From assembly GCA_963743325.1 (NCBI GenBank), contig CAVUOZ010000013.1, forward strand, positions 124,001-188,000: DNA of 64,000 nucleotides, in the 5' to 3' direction. The position numbers and the translations under genes were made by a program. Below, in pieces: positions 46,360 to 56,245 of the stretch. How positions within the stretch are numbered: the first letter of the stretch is position 1; each line of letters begins with the position of its first letter. The stretch is from DATFVA01 sp963743325 (lineage in GTDB: Bacteria; Bacteroidota; Ignavibacteria; Ignavibacteriales; Ignavibacteriaceae). The notes below the pieces were generated by a model. It worked only from the letters and a program-made list of their open reading frames with translations, did no database searches and was not told the origin of the DNA.

Positions 46360-46453
46360 ATGAAAAGGTCCATTTATTTTTTTAATTGGATTGTTTTGTA
46401 CTCCTATAATTGGTCAATACAATGATTATGAATGGAAGCTCGTACTATTATGA
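46360..46453 (+). pseudogene. Remnant of an exported protein gene (signal peptide only)
   Basis: MKRSIYF followed, after a one-base slip in a run of seven T, by LIGLFCTPIIGQYNDYEWK looks like a signal peptide with cleavage after IIG or GQ. A TGA follows soon after. The start of the next broken gene is 80 bp further on, so this may be the relic of a duplicated sibling. Confidence 0.4.
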
Positions 46454-46534
46454 ACCAATATAAACAGGCATTTCGTTATAAATTGCATATCAGCGATACA
46501 AATTCTAAATTTTTTAGATTAAATAACACTTAAT

Positions 46535-47193
46535 ATGAAATATCTTATCTATATAATTGTTCTTTATTCATTTCAAATTAGCGCACAAGACTCTATTAAT
46601 GCTAAACCATTATCGTACTTTAATTATAACCTTTCAGTTGGGCTGACATCAAATACGTTTGATGAAATTGGCTCTTCAATTATCATTAGTGTTAAAAGTA
46701 CTTAAGTTTGCATATTGATGTTGGCTTTTCTGTTGGATTTTCAACTCTGTATGATAATAATTCTTATGAAAGAAAAAGCTATTATTATTCAAGTTACTTC
46801 AACCAGTTTTTCATTAAACATACAGTAATTGAAAGAGTTGAGTATAAAATAATTCCTGTTAACATAATTGTTGATTATTTATTTTTTCCTGGGAAAGTTT
46901 CACCTTTTCTGACTGCTATGTTCGGTTTTAATATTTCGGGGGCTTTTGAAGAAGGAAAAAATTTTGAAAAAGGAGGTTATCAGAATATTGAGGACATACC
47001 AACAGAGTACAAAAAAAATCCTTCGACATTAGATGATGGGTCATCAATTACTGCAGGTATTGGTTTCGGCTTTAAATACATAATTTCGAAAAATATAAAT
47101 GTAAACTTTACCTATACATATCATTACAATAAAGCAATTATAAATAACCATCAGATTTCGTTTGGCGTAACTTTTGTCGCTTTGAGGCATTGA
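46535..47193 (+). pseudogene. Small outer-membrane beta-barrel protein, one frameshift
   Basis: The first frame from ATG 46535 gives a signal peptide (MKYLIYIIVLYSFQISAQ) and starts a barrel (YNLSVGLTSNTFDEIGSS) before TAA at 46703-46705. The continuation is in the frame open to 47193: LSLHIDVGFSVGFSTLYD, PGKVSPFLTAMFGFNISG, GIGFGFKYIISKNINVNFTY. A one-base loss near 46698-46702 explains the break. The joined protein of about 219 residues resembles PorT/OmpW-size barrels. The product of the second frame alone would lack a signal peptide. The next gene starts directly after its stop. Confidence 0.65.
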
Positions 47194-49293
47194 ATGAATA
47201 TTTTAAGTCATAATCTCAATTTACTTTTCATCATTTTACTTTTAGGAAATACCGGTAGAATAACTTTTGCCCAATGGATTTCTACAGGAGGCCCTTGCGG
47301 TGGCCAAATAAATGCTCTACTGAAAGATTCTGATAAAATCTATGCTGGGGGTCTTGGCGGAGGAGTTTTCGTCTCAGATAATGATGGTACTTCCTGGTAC
47401 CAGTCCAGTAATGGATTAACACACGGATATATTAACACCATTGCAAAAAATAATAACAGAATTTTTGCCGGCACATATTATGGGATTTACGTTTCATCAG
47501 ACTTTGGCAGCAACTGGAATGAAAGCGGTCTGACTGATGAAATAGTGATGTCAATAGCTCCTTCCGGGAATAATATTTATGCAGGGACATTTGGGCACGG
47601 GGTATACTTATCCACCGATGACGGAAATCATTGGGAATCACGAAGTAATGGATTGGCCAATCAGGTGATAGCTTCGATTGTTGAGGATTCAATCTACCTG
47701 TATGCCGGCGTTACCGGAGACGGGGTCTATAGATCATCAAATAGTGGTATGAATTGGGAACAGATTAACTCCGGGTTGACAAATCTTTATGTCCATTCTT
47801 TAGTGATAAGAGAAAATAAAATTATTGCTGGCACTGAGAATGGTATATTCATTTCCACAGATAAAGGTAATATCTGGTATTCTTCCGATTCTAGTTTAAC
47901 CGGTTTATACATCTCGGTACTAACGAATTTTAACAATAGGATATTAGCTGGTTCACTTGCGGGGGGTATTTACATTTCACAGGATGAGGGAAATTCATGG
48001 GAACTTGCAAATGATGGAGCAAAGTATCCCTACCTGTCGGCAATTATTGTAAATAGTGAGGATATAATAACCGGATCGCAATTTGGTATATGTATTTCAA
48101 CTGATACAGGTATAAACTGGATACTGTCTAATAATGGATTAAATAATTCGGCATCATATAGTACCATATCAAGATCGAACAGAATTTTTTCGGCTACATC
48201 CAATGGTGGTTTTCAGACTGAATCAACAAATTTTAATTGGTCTCAAATGGGAAATGGTTTGCCGGAATTCACCGGCGTTGAAAAACTGTTTACATATGGA
48301 GGCAGTCTTTTCGCTATTTGCTGGGGCGAAATATATCTATCAAATGATGATGGGTATTCGTGGATTATGATATATCCTCCAAATTATCCGCCTGCAAATT
48401 CAGTATATGTAACTAATGAGATAATTTATGTTGGCTCTGCAGCAGGCGTATATTATTCTGAAGACGGAGGAACAATCTGGAAACTGCAGGATAACGGGAT
48501 TCCAAAAAATGTTTCAATTTTTACGTTTGGCGGAAGGTTGAATAGAGTATTTGCCGGTTCCAGGGATGGAGTCTATATATCCACCAATGGGGGATTAAGT
48601 TGGATAGCAGATAGTAGCAGTATGATTGGGAGCGTAATCACATTTGCATTTTATGATACCCTGGTTTTTGCCGGAACAACTATGGTGTATGGCAAATCCC
48701 CAGGGGTATATGTTACCGAGGATTATGGCCATAGCTGGGCGAAAATAACAGATGGATTGACAAATTTTTTTAGCATTCAAAAAATTAATGTGTTTAATGA
48801 TATGATTTTTGCGGGTACTGTAGCATCCACAGATTTGGGGGGTGGAATTTACAAGGCAAATGTAGGAGAATACAGTTGGATTAAAATCAATGATGGTCTT
48901 CGGAATATAGTTATAAATGATATTGCTTTTTCAAATGATAGAATTTTTGTTTCAACTTTAGGAAACGGAGTATGGTATCGCGAAATCTCTGATCTTACTG
49001 ATGTTAACTTTGGTAATAGTCAGAGAGAAAATGGCTTTATACTCGAACAAAACTATCCCAATCCCTTCAACCCGACAACAACCATAAGTTATCATATCTC
49101 TCAGCCAGGATTAGTTAATTTAAAGATTTACGATATGCTTGGCAGAGAAGTAACAGTACTCGTAGATGCCGAGAAACCTGCGGGACGTTACTCAATTGAG
49201 TTTGATGGATCAAAGCTGGCAAGCGGCATTTATATATACCAGCTTCGGGTCAACGATTATTTGACCTCAAAGAAAATGCTGCTTTTGAAATAA
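47194..49293 (+). CDS. Type IX-secreted beta-propeller protein (BNR/Ycf48-like repeats)
   Basis: This 699-residue protein has a signal peptide (cleavage after TFA). About a dozen repeats of roughly 40-45 residues each contain a core like GVYLSTDDGNHWESRSNGL, the Asp-box/BNR pattern of sialidase- and Ycf48-like propellers. The C-terminus (EQNYPNPFNPTTTISYHI to KKMLLLK) is a type A sorting domain. No sialidase catalytic residues were recognised, so an adhesive or scaffold role is more likely. The ATG directly follows the TGA of the broken barrel gene, and GAGG lies inside that gene. Confidence 0.88.
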   Translation: MNILSHNLNLLFIILLLGNTGRITFAQWISTGGPCGGQINALLKDSDKIYAGGLGGGVFVSDNDGTSWYQSSNGLTHGYINTIAKNNNRIFAGTYYGIYVSSDFGSNWNESGLTDEIVMSIAPSGNNIYAGTFGHGVYLSTDDGNHWESRSNGLANQVIASIVEDSIYLYAGVTGDGVYRSSNSGMNWEQINSGLTNLYVHSLVIRENKIIAGTENGIFISTDKGNIWYSSDSSLTGLYISVLTNFNNRILAGSLAGGIYISQDEGNSWELANDGAKYPYLSAIIVNSEDIITGSQFGICISTDTGINWILSNNGLNNSASYSTISRSNRIFSATSNGGFQTESTNFNWSQMGNGLPEFTGVEKLFTYGGSLFAICWGEIYLSNDDGYSWIMIYPPNYPPANSVYVTNEIIYVGSAAGVYYSEDGGTIWKLQDNGIPKNVSIFTFGGRLNRVFAGSRDGVYISTNGGLSWIADSSSMIGSVITFAFYDTLVFAGTTMVYGKSPGVYVTEDYGHSWAKITDGLTNFFSIQKINVFNDMIFAGTVASTDLGGGIYKANVGEYSWIKINDGLRNIVINDIAFSNDRIFVSTLGNGVWYREISDLTDVNFGNSQRENGFILEQNYPNPFNPTTTISYHISQPGLVNLKIYDMLGREVTVLVDAEKPAGRYSIEFDGSKLASGIYIYQLRVNDYLTSKKMLLLK

Positions 49294-49323
49294 AATCAGT
49301 TTTCCTTTCAGGGGTAAACCGGT

Positions 49324-49335
49324 GGGGCTTGCCCC
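49324..49335 (+). terminator. Short GC hairpin between convergent genes
   Basis: GGGG-CTTG-CCCC, followed by TTAAT, is 30 bases after the propeller gene and before the end of the GH38 gene. It may end transcription in both directions. Confidence 0.4.
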
Positions 49336-49357
49336 TTAATAGCAATCCGGATCTGAC

Positions 49358-52300
49358 TTATCTGAAATATACCTTTATCGTTATCACAGAATTCCCGGGT
49401 GTATTTATTTTTAATGTCTTCCCGGAAAATTTTAACAGTTCTCCATCTTCTTCCATAAAATTGGATTTTACTACTTTCTTCGGAATCGCGGGAAATTCGA
49501 TTTCAGATTCGGTATCTTTTCCTTCACTTTCATACCATTGGAAAATATAGGCGTCTTCATCTTCAGCCTTTTTAAAAGTAGTTAAAACAAGATTCGGAGC
49601 ATCTATTTTAACGAATGAGTACTCGCCGGGAAGAGATCCTTTATGAACATCCGTAAAAAATGGGATAAGTCTGTAATTAAAATTATAACCCTTATTTACC
49701 GTATTTGCTTCCTCCCAGTTCCCCTTATGAGGATAAAGTGAATATTCGATCTGATGCTCACCCCTGTCTGCAATAGGATCAGGCCATTTAGGCGAACGCA
49801 GTAATGATAACCTCATTACATTGTCTTTTACATCATAACCATATTTTGAATTATTAAGAAGGCTCACTCCATAGCTGTTGTCTGAAACATCGGCCCACCT
49901 GATTGCAGATACTTCATACCTCGCCTTATTCCAGGAAGTATTCCTTTGAGTAGAACGTTTTATTGTTCCATAAGGAATTTCATATGTTGCTTCCGTATCC
50001 CGGACTGCTAATGGAAATTCCACCTTAAGCATTGTTTTGTCTTCCCACCAGTCAACATCTGTAAGGAAATCAATTCTATCTATACCTTTATATAAGATTA
50101 TATCCTGCCTGAAGAATGAAGATGGAAAATTCGGAGTCGGAAAATCCTTAACAACTCCGGGTTTCAGGTAATCGTGATATACGCTCAGCACGGTTCGCAC
50201 AGGACCATTTTCTTTCAACTCAATCTTTTTGAAGTTCATCGGGAATTCTACTCCTGTCCATCCTATATTCCATGCATCCCAGGCTGTCGGTATATCTTCA
50301 AGAAGCTGAAGCCTGTTCCCTTCTCCCGCCAATATTTCTTTTCCGTTCTTTATATCGTAAATGCTTTTGATCCAGCCGCTGTAGGGATCAACTGTAATTT
50401 TGAAATATTCATTCTCAATTGAATTGCCTGAGAAAATACTGTTATCAGACCCGGAGGGATTACTTTTTTCTTTTAAATAATACACTTTGTATCCGTAGGA
50501 CGGAACATCATCTGCTATAAAAAGAATTATGTTTTTATAAGTATCATCGTTAATTAATTGAGAAGGGATCTCTTTCCCGTCACTATTATAAACTGCATAA
50601 TGAGTTAAATCTCCTTCAGGGAGCTCTAATCGGACAATATCCTTTCTATTCCAGGAAAGCGGATTAAATACAACAACCGGTTTTCCGTTCTTTGCAAAAG
50701 AAGTATTTATATTATCTGCAATATTTTTTAGTGCTTCATTACCTGTGTAATCTGCTATATCAAGTGAGTGTTTATAAGTTTTCATAGCATCAACGTAGAT
50801 CTCTCTTATTCCTGAACCGGGAAGCAGATCATGAAACTGATTTAACATCACTCCCTGCCATGCTTCCTCCAGGGCACCACTGCTGTATTTTCCATGGTAC
50901 AACAAGTGAGAGAGAGAAGAGAACTTTTCAGCATTTGTCAATTTTATTTCACTTAAGCGGTTAAACTTTTTCATATTTGACTGTGTTGTATAAGTACCCT
51001 GGTGATATTCAAGATAGAGCTCATCATCCCAGACAGGAACACCGGAAAGATCCTGACTTTTTAACCAGTTTAAATATTCCTTTGTGGTTCCATAAACAAC
51101 ATTCGGGTAAATATCGAGCTTTTTTAAGTGTTCAATTCTATCGATCATCTCTATCGAAGGTCCGCCGCCATGGTCGCCAACCCCGAATAATACAAGCATA
51201 TTTGTAAAACCGGTATTAGCTTCGAACTGCCGCAGCCAGTCGACAAGACCGTATGCCTGTGTTATAGTATTAACATAATCAAAAGGAAAATATGAAAGGA
51301 TCTTCGAACCATCCGGAGATTCCCACCAGAATACTCTGTACGGAAAGACATTTGTTTCGTTCCAGCCAATCTTCTGTGTAATAAATGCATCGATACCGGA
51401 ATTCTGATAGAACATCGGCATATTCCAGTTATAGCCGAATGAATCGGGATTCCAGCCTATATTTATATCGGCACCAAGTTTTTTCTTAAAATATTTTTTT
51501 GCATAAAGAATCTGGCGCATCCAGGAAGGGCCGTCAATTAAGTTGCAGTCAGGTTCAATCCACATACCGCCGATTGCTTCCCATCTTCCAGCATTTATTT
51601 TCACTTTTATTCCCCGGAAGACATCGGGATAATAATCCTCCATCCATTTATAATACTGGGCCGCGCTTTGCGTATACGTAAAATCAGGTTTTGCATTCAT
51701 CATATTAAAAACAGAGCTGAATGTATTTTTACAAACTTCTATTGTTTCCTTTTCCCTCCAGAGCCATGCTGCATCGATATGAGCATTGGAATCAAAGAAA
51801 AGAGTAAACTTTTTTGCAAATTCTTTTACAGGCTGCAGTTGTGAACGAACCTTATCCATTGATGACTTAAACTTTTCAATATTTCCGTCAGCTAAAGCAT
51901 CGACATCGACATCCGCTGCAAGCTTTTGAAGAAGTTCGTTAAGCTTTGTTTTTTCTTCTTTATTTAATTTTGATCTGTCTATCCCGGGGTCTGTTTTTAC
52001 ACGGGCGTTGGTTTGGTAAGTATCGAAGCTCAATAATTTTTGTCCTGCTTGCATACTCAAAGAGAAATCAAGGATAGACTGCCTTAAATCTTTTGTCCCT
52101 TCCATATCGATCCTTGCCCTCATAAGGCGCAGCGGACCCCCGGTATTTATAACTTTAATTGCAATCAGAAATTTATCTCCAGGTTTGGCATTTTCTGTCA
52201 GGGTGAACTCGCCATCCCAGGGAAAATATCCTTTATTCTCTCCGTTCACATAGAAGTATCCATAATCATCAGCCGAAACAAGAAAAGTGATCTTTCCTTC

Positions 52301-52591
52301 AACCGGTTTACCGAGGATTGTTTCAGGAAGGATGATTTCCTTTCTCAGCCAGCAGGAGTCTTCATAATTTTTTTCGTCCACTCTGAGAATTCCCCAATTA
52401 GAATCGTTGAACTCAGCGGCGGTAGGGTCGCCTTCAACTTGTTTCGACAAATCAGGACTTATTCTCCAGTTTTTAAAACTATTCGCGGTGAGTGAATCAA
52501 GAGCATCTGATAATTTATCAACGTTTGTCTGTGCAAAATTCATAGGCATCCATAAAATGATTGATAGAAAAATGGTAACTATATTTTTCAT
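49358..52591 (-). CDS. Exported GH38 alpha-mannosidase
   Basis: This 1077-residue protein has a signal peptide (residues 1-20). The GH38 catalytic domain shows HIDAAWLWREKE (zinc His/Asp, about residue 271), GGMWIEPDCNLIDGPS and WNPDSFGYNWNMP, with the nucleophile Asp near 379. The middle and C-terminal mannosidase domains follow. It cleaves alpha-mannosides, here outside the cytoplasm. An extra N-terminal sandwich (DDYGYFYVNGENKGYFPW) resembles a galactose-binding-like domain. The downstream ABC transporter and GH63 gene suggest it feeds sugar uptake. Confidence 0.9.
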   Translation of the reverse strand: MKNIVTIFLSIILWMPMNFAQTNVDKLSDALDSLTANSFKNWRISPDLSKQVEGDPTAAEFNDSNWGILRVDEKNYEDSCWLRKEIILPETILGKPVEGKITFLVSADDYGYFYVNGENKGYFPWDGEFTLTENAKPGDKFLIAIKVINTGGPLRLMRARIDMEGTKDLRQSILDFSLSMQAGQKLLSFDTYQTNARVKTDPGIDRSKLNKEEKTKLNELLQKLAADVDVDALADGNIEKFKSSMDKVRSQLQPVKEFAKKFTLFFDSNAHIDAAWLWREKETIEVCKNTFSSVFNMMNAKPDFTYTQSAAQYYKWMEDYYPDVFRGIKVKINAGRWEAIGGMWIEPDCNLIDGPSWMRQILYAKKYFKKKLGADINIGWNPDSFGYNWNMPMFYQNSGIDAFITQKIGWNETNVFPYRVFWWESPDGSKILSYFPFDYVNTITQAYGLVDWLRQFEANTGFTNMLVLFGVGDHGGGPSIEMIDRIEHLKKLDIYPNVVYGTTKEYLNWLKSQDLSGVPVWDDELYLEYHQGTYTTQSNMKKFNRLSEIKLTNAEKFSSLSHLLYHGKYSSGALEEAWQGVMLNQFHDLLPGSGIREIYVDAMKTYKHSLDIADYTGNEALKNIADNINTSFAKNGKPVVVFNPLSWNRKDIVRLELPEGDLTHYAVYNSDGKEIPSQLINDDTYKNIILFIADDVPSYGYKVYYLKEKSNPSGSDNSIFSGNSIENEYFKITVDPYSGWIKSIYDIKNGKEILAGEGNRLQLLEDIPTAWDAWNIGWTGVEFPMNFKKIELKENGPVRTVLSVYHDYLKPGVVKDFPTPNFPSSFFRQDIILYKGIDRIDFLTDVDWWEDKTMLKVEFPLAVRDTEATYEIPYGTIKRSTQRNTSWNKARYEVSAIRWADVSDNSYGVSLLNNSKYGYDVKDNVMRLSLLRSPKWPDPIADRGEHQIEYSLYPHKGNWEEANTVNKGYNFNYRLIPFFTDVHKGSLPGEYSFVKIDAPNLVLTTFKKAEDEDAYIFQWYESEGKDTESEIEFPAIPKKVVKSNFMEEDGELLKFSGKTLKINTPGNSVITIKVYFR

Positions 52592-52895
52592 TTTTTCATC
52601 CGGGAAATTAGTATGGCTCTGTTTTTCATAAGTACAAATCTAAGAAAACCATATATCAAAAGAATAAATGAGTCTGGTCAACATCAAAAATGAGGCTGAG
52701 ATATCAAATGGTATTTATTATAAATAATACCTAAATTTAGAAGGATTAAGGGTAATGATTTATGCAGGTCTTTCCTCATATTACTGTTATGATTTATCAA
52801 AAAGGGATCATATGTTATGAAACCACTCATTTTTTGCATCCCGTTTATTTTAGTCTTTATTGCCGGGAACTAACGACTTTTTCCTGGGAGTTAAA
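52592..52895 (+). other. 304 bp spacer, promoter region
   Basis: AT-rich spacer between the divergent GH38 and barrel genes. It holds a 18-codon frame at 52817-52873 (MKPLIFCIPFILVFIAGN) that looks like a bare signal peptide with no body; I take it as a relic or chance. Confidence 0.35.
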
Positions 52896-53762
52896 ATGAA
52901 AAAATTAATATGCCTTCTCATATTTTTTTTCTTTTTAACAGATAGTTCATCCTCTTGTGGGAGAGAAAATTTTTCACATAGAGAAGAATCTAATGCAATA
53001 CTTTACAGGTCAGCTAGTCCAGCAGAAAGGTCAATAAAAAACTATCCTGATTGTATTTCGGAAAAGTATAATGACATTAATTATGAATTTGAAATTAAAG
53101 ATGAATCATATTCCATACCTGTCAGGATTTTTGACTTTAAGTCATCTGAAAATTCTTTTGGAAAGAAAATTACAGAACACTTCAATAATTATGCTGGACA
53201 TTCCTCATGGTCTGAAAATTTTGATACTACAGCTTCGAAATCAGATGCTGATGATTATAATAAACAAAGCTTTGCTTTTGGCATAAGGTATGAGTTATTC
53301 TTCATGTTCTTAAGGACTGCCATTAGTGGAAATACTGTAAAAGCTGGTGGAGGCATACTTAATTTCCATTATACATTTGGCCTGGGATTCCCCGATAACT
53401 ATAGAATTTATCTTCAATTTGGTTATTCTTATGTTAATGAAGATTTTTACGGCGCTGATTTTGGAATATTTTTACAAGCTAATTTATATAAAGGAATTTA
53501 TGGAGTATTAGGAGTAGATTTTTTTAATAACTCAGGCTTTGCTCATGGGGTATCTGTAAGTTATGACAAAAGCTTTATCCTGTATTGCGTGGGAGCCGGT
53601 TATCAAATATCTAAGCATTTTATTATGGATTTGACATTCTCTATTCCAAATGATAAAGTGTTCGGATACGATTATGACTATAATTCCTCTAACGAATATG
53701 TTAAAGTAAATAAAATAAACAATGGTTTCTTAACATTAGGGTTTGAGTATATTTTCCGCTAA
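52896..53762 (+). CDS. Exported protein with predicted beta-barrel, unknown function
   Basis: 288 residues from ATG 52896, where GGGAG lies six bases upstream; a frame to 52860 would bury the signal peptide. The N-terminus KKLICLLIFFFFLTDSSSSC ends in a Cys, possibly a lipobox variant. The C-terminal half alternates aromatic and small residues in strands (YRIYLQFGYSYVNEDFYGAD; GVSVSYDKSFILYCVGAGY) and ends in FEYIFR, as in 8-strand outer-membrane barrels. Its style resembles the broken barrel at 46535. No family recognised. Confidence 0.6.
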   Translation: MKKLICLLIFFFFLTDSSSSCGRENFSHREESNAILYRSASPAERSIKNYPDCISEKYNDINYEFEIKDESYSIPVRIFDFKSSENSFGKKITEHFNNYAGHSSWSENFDTTASKSDADDYNKQSFAFGIRYELFFMFLRTAISGNTVKAGGGILNFHYTFGLGFPDNYRIYLQFGYSYVNEDFYGADFGIFLQANLYKGIYGVLGVDFFNNSGFAHGVSVSYDKSFILYCVGAGYQISKHFIMDLTFSIPNDKVFGYDYDYNSSNEYVKVNKINNGFLTLGFEYIFR

Positions 53763-53793
53763 TGCTGAATTTATGATTAACTTAATATAATGG

Positions 53794-54753
53794 TTAATTC
53801 TTTCTTAACTGATCCAGCAATACAGCCAGGAGTATTACAACACCAACTATAACCTGCTGAACATAACTTCCAACATTCAAAAGATTTAATCCATTCCTGA
53901 GTACAGCTATTAACATCGCACCGAGAAATGTTCCTATAATTGTTCCCCTTCCTCCGAAGAGACTTGTGCCGCCCACTACCACCGCGGCAATAACATCAAG
54001 TTCGTACATTAATCCTGCGTTAGGCTGACCCGAATTTATTCGTGATGCAAGTAAAATACCAGCTAATGCCGAGAGAATCCCCGAAATTATATAAACAGAA
54101 ATGAGAATTTTGTTTGTATTAATACCTGCCAGTCGTGCGGCTTCCACATTGCCGCCGACAGCATAGACATATCTTCCAAATCTCGTTCTTGTTAATACAA
54201 TATGGGAAACAATAAAGACAATAACCATAATTATAGTAGGAAAAGGAACTCCAATAATTCTCCCGCCTCCCAGATACGCAAAGACATCAGGTAATTCCCA
54301 TACAGGTCTTCCTTCTGTATATACAAAAGAAGCTCCTCTCCAGATTGTCATTAAAGCAAGTGTTACAATGAAAGGAGTGATCTTAAATTTTGTTACAAAC
54401 ATCCCAGCGATATATCCCGAGAAAACCCCGAATAATAATCCTGCGAATATTCCAAGTGAAAGACTGATATATACAGGTAAATTTATTTTAATTACACTCG
54501 TGGCAAGGATACCGGCAAAAGCAACAAGAGAACCAACGGACAAATCTATTCCTGCAGTTAATATTACGAATGTCATTCCAGCTGCTATTATTGCTGTAAT
54601 AGATGCCTGAAGAGAGATGTTTAACAGGTTTTCTGTAGTGAAGAAATACTGTGAAAACTGTGAGAATAATATTATCTCTGCAATCAAAGCCAGGGCTATA
54701 CTGAATTCACTTATTATCTCAACAAGTTTTACTTTCCCGGCCTTAGCCTGCAT
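53794..54753 (-). CDS. rbsC: Ribose-type sugar ABC transporter permease
   Basis: 319 residues from ATG 54753, which AAAGG precedes by six bases; the frame also opens at a TTG at 54783 inside rbsA. Eight to ten membrane helices and the BPD_transp_2 signature are present: ITAIIAAGMTFVILTAGIDL, SVGSLVAFAG, and the EAA-like loop RVEAARLAGINTNK-type (NVEAARLAGI). It overlaps rbsA by 11 bases and ends the operon rbsB-rbsA-rbsC. Confidence 0.92.
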   Translation of the reverse strand: MQAKAGKVKLVEIISEFSIALALIAEIILFSQFSQYFFTTENLLNISLQASITAIIAAGMTFVILTAGIDLSVGSLVAFAGILATSVIKINLPVYISLSLGIFAGLLFGVFSGYIAGMFVTKFKITPFIVTLALMTIWRGASFVYTEGRPVWELPDVFAYLGGGRIIGVPFPTIIMVIVFIVSHIVLTRTRFGRYVYAVGGNVEAARLAGINTNKILISVYIISGILSALAGILLASRINSGQPNAGLMYELDVIAAVVVGGTSLFGGRGTIIGTFLGAMLIAVLRNGLNLLNVGSYVQQVIVGVVILLAVLLDQLRKN

Positions 54754-56245
54754 ATTTTGCCTTTGAAGAAAATTTAGTGGCAAGATTCAGTATCTTTTCC
54801 TGATCTGCTTCATCGTGTGAAAGTATTCCTGTAATCCTTCCCTCGCACATGACGATAATTCTATCGGAGATTCCCATCAGTTCGGGAAGTTCAGAAGAAA
54901 TTACAATAATACCTTTTCCCTGTCCGGCGAGGTCATTAATCAGATTATAAATTTCGAATTTAACGCCGACATCAATTCCTGCCGTAGGTTCATCAAATAT
55001 CAGGATATTGGAATTCGTTTCCAGCCAACGGGCAAGTACAACTTTCTGCCTGTTTCCCCCGCTTAATGCTTCCACGCTTGTTTCAATTGACGGAGCTTTA
55101 ATTCTTAATTGCTCAAACTGCTTTAATACCGCCGATGTTTCATTCATTTTGTCGATAAAAAATCCTCTCACCATATTACCAAGGCTTGATACGGATATAT
55201 TTTCACGTATGCTTAAATTCATAAACAGCCCGAGCAGATTCCTGTCCTCTGTGAGCAATGCTATTCCTGCATCTATTGCTTCTTTAGGAGAATTAATTTT
55301 TACTTCTTTATCATCAATGAAAATCTTACCGGAATTAATTTTGTCTGCCCCGAAAATTGCACGGACAAGTTCACTTCTCCCTGCGCCGGCCAGTCCCGCA
55401 ATGCCAAGCACTTCTCCTTTGCAGAGGGAGAATGAAATATCATTTATTTTATCCGAAATTAAATTCTGAACTCTCAAAATCTCATTACCCTTTACAGCTT
55501 TGCTGCGCGGATAATCATCTGCCAGTTCCCGCCCTACCATAAGCTTGATTAAGTCATTTTTATTGACTTCTCTAATATCTGCAGATTGAACCATTTTACC
55601 GTCACGCAGAACTGTAACCCGGTCACCGATATCAAAAATTTCTTCCAGCCGGTGAGAGATATAAATAATTCCGACTCCCTCAGCTTTTAATTTCTTTATT
55701 ACCCCGAATAAATTTTTTATCTCAGTGCTTGTCAACGGAGCAGTAGGTTCATCCATAGCAAGTAATTTCACATTACCCACGATTGCTTTGGCGATTTCAA
55801 TCATCTGCCGTTCTGCAGTACTCAGACGATAGACCTGATGAGTCACATCTATACTTTCATCAAGTTGTGAAATAGTTTCCCCGGCTTTAATATTCATTTC
55901 TTTCTTGTTGAGAAAAAATGAATTTTTGATTTCTCTGCCCAGAAAAATATTTGCCGCAGCAGATAATTCCGGAACCAGCTTAAAGTCCTGATAAATAATG
56001 CTTATTCCGAGAGCCTGAGATCCGGAGGGAGAGTTATATTCTGCCTTTTCCCCATTTACAAAGATTTCCCCGCTGTCTTTTTTTAATGAGCCGGCTAAGA
56101 CTTTCATCAGTGTTGATTTACCGGCACCGTTTTCACCAATGAGACAATGAACCTCACCTGGATTTAAATCAATTGAGACTTTATCTAATGCCAAAACACC
56201 GGGATACTGTTTTACAATATCCCTCATCTCCAGCAGCTTATTCAT
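54743..56245 (-). CDS. rbsA: Sugar ABC transporter ATPase with two nucleotide-binding domains
   Basis: This 500-residue RbsA/MglA-type protein has a first domain with Walker A GENGAGKSTLMK, signature LSTAERQMIEIAKAI and Walker B LLAMDEPTAPLTS. The second domain has a degenerate Walker A (GLAGAGRSELVR), LSGGNRQKVVLARWL and ILIFDEPTAGID. It powers carbohydrate import. Its start overlaps the rbsB stop as ATGA (56242-56245), indicating translational coupling. Confidence 0.95.
   Translation of the reverse strand: MNKLLEMRDIVKQYPGVLALDKVSIDLNPGEVHCLIGENGAGKSTLMKVLAGSLKKDSGEIFVNGEKAEYNSPSGSQALGISIIYQDFKLVPELSAAANIFLGREIKNSFFLNKKEMNIKAGETISQLDESIDVTHQVYRLSTAERQMIEIAKAIVGNVKLLAMDEPTAPLTSTEIKNLFGVIKKLKAEGVGIIYISHRLEEIFDIGDRVTVLRDGKMVQSADIREVNKNDLIKLMVGRELADDYPRSKAVKGNEILRVQNLISDKINDISFSLCKGEVLGIAGLAGAGRSELVRAIFGADKINSGKIFIDDKEVKINSPKEAIDAGIALLTEDRNLLGLFMNLSIRENISVSSLGNMVRGFFIDKMNETSAVLKQFEQLRIKAPSIETSVEALSGGNRQKVVLARWLETNSNILIFDEPTAGIDVGVKFEIYNLINDLAGQGKGIIVISSELPELMGISDRIIVMCEGRITGILSHDEADQEKILNLATKFSSKAKYAG

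Noticed and set aside
52817..52873. 18-codon signal-peptide-like frame
   Set aside because: No body follows in any frame, so it is probably chance or a relic.
53776..53798. ATTAAC/GTTAAT inverted repeat as a terminator
   Set aside because: Only six AT-rich pairs, and it overlaps the end of rbsC.
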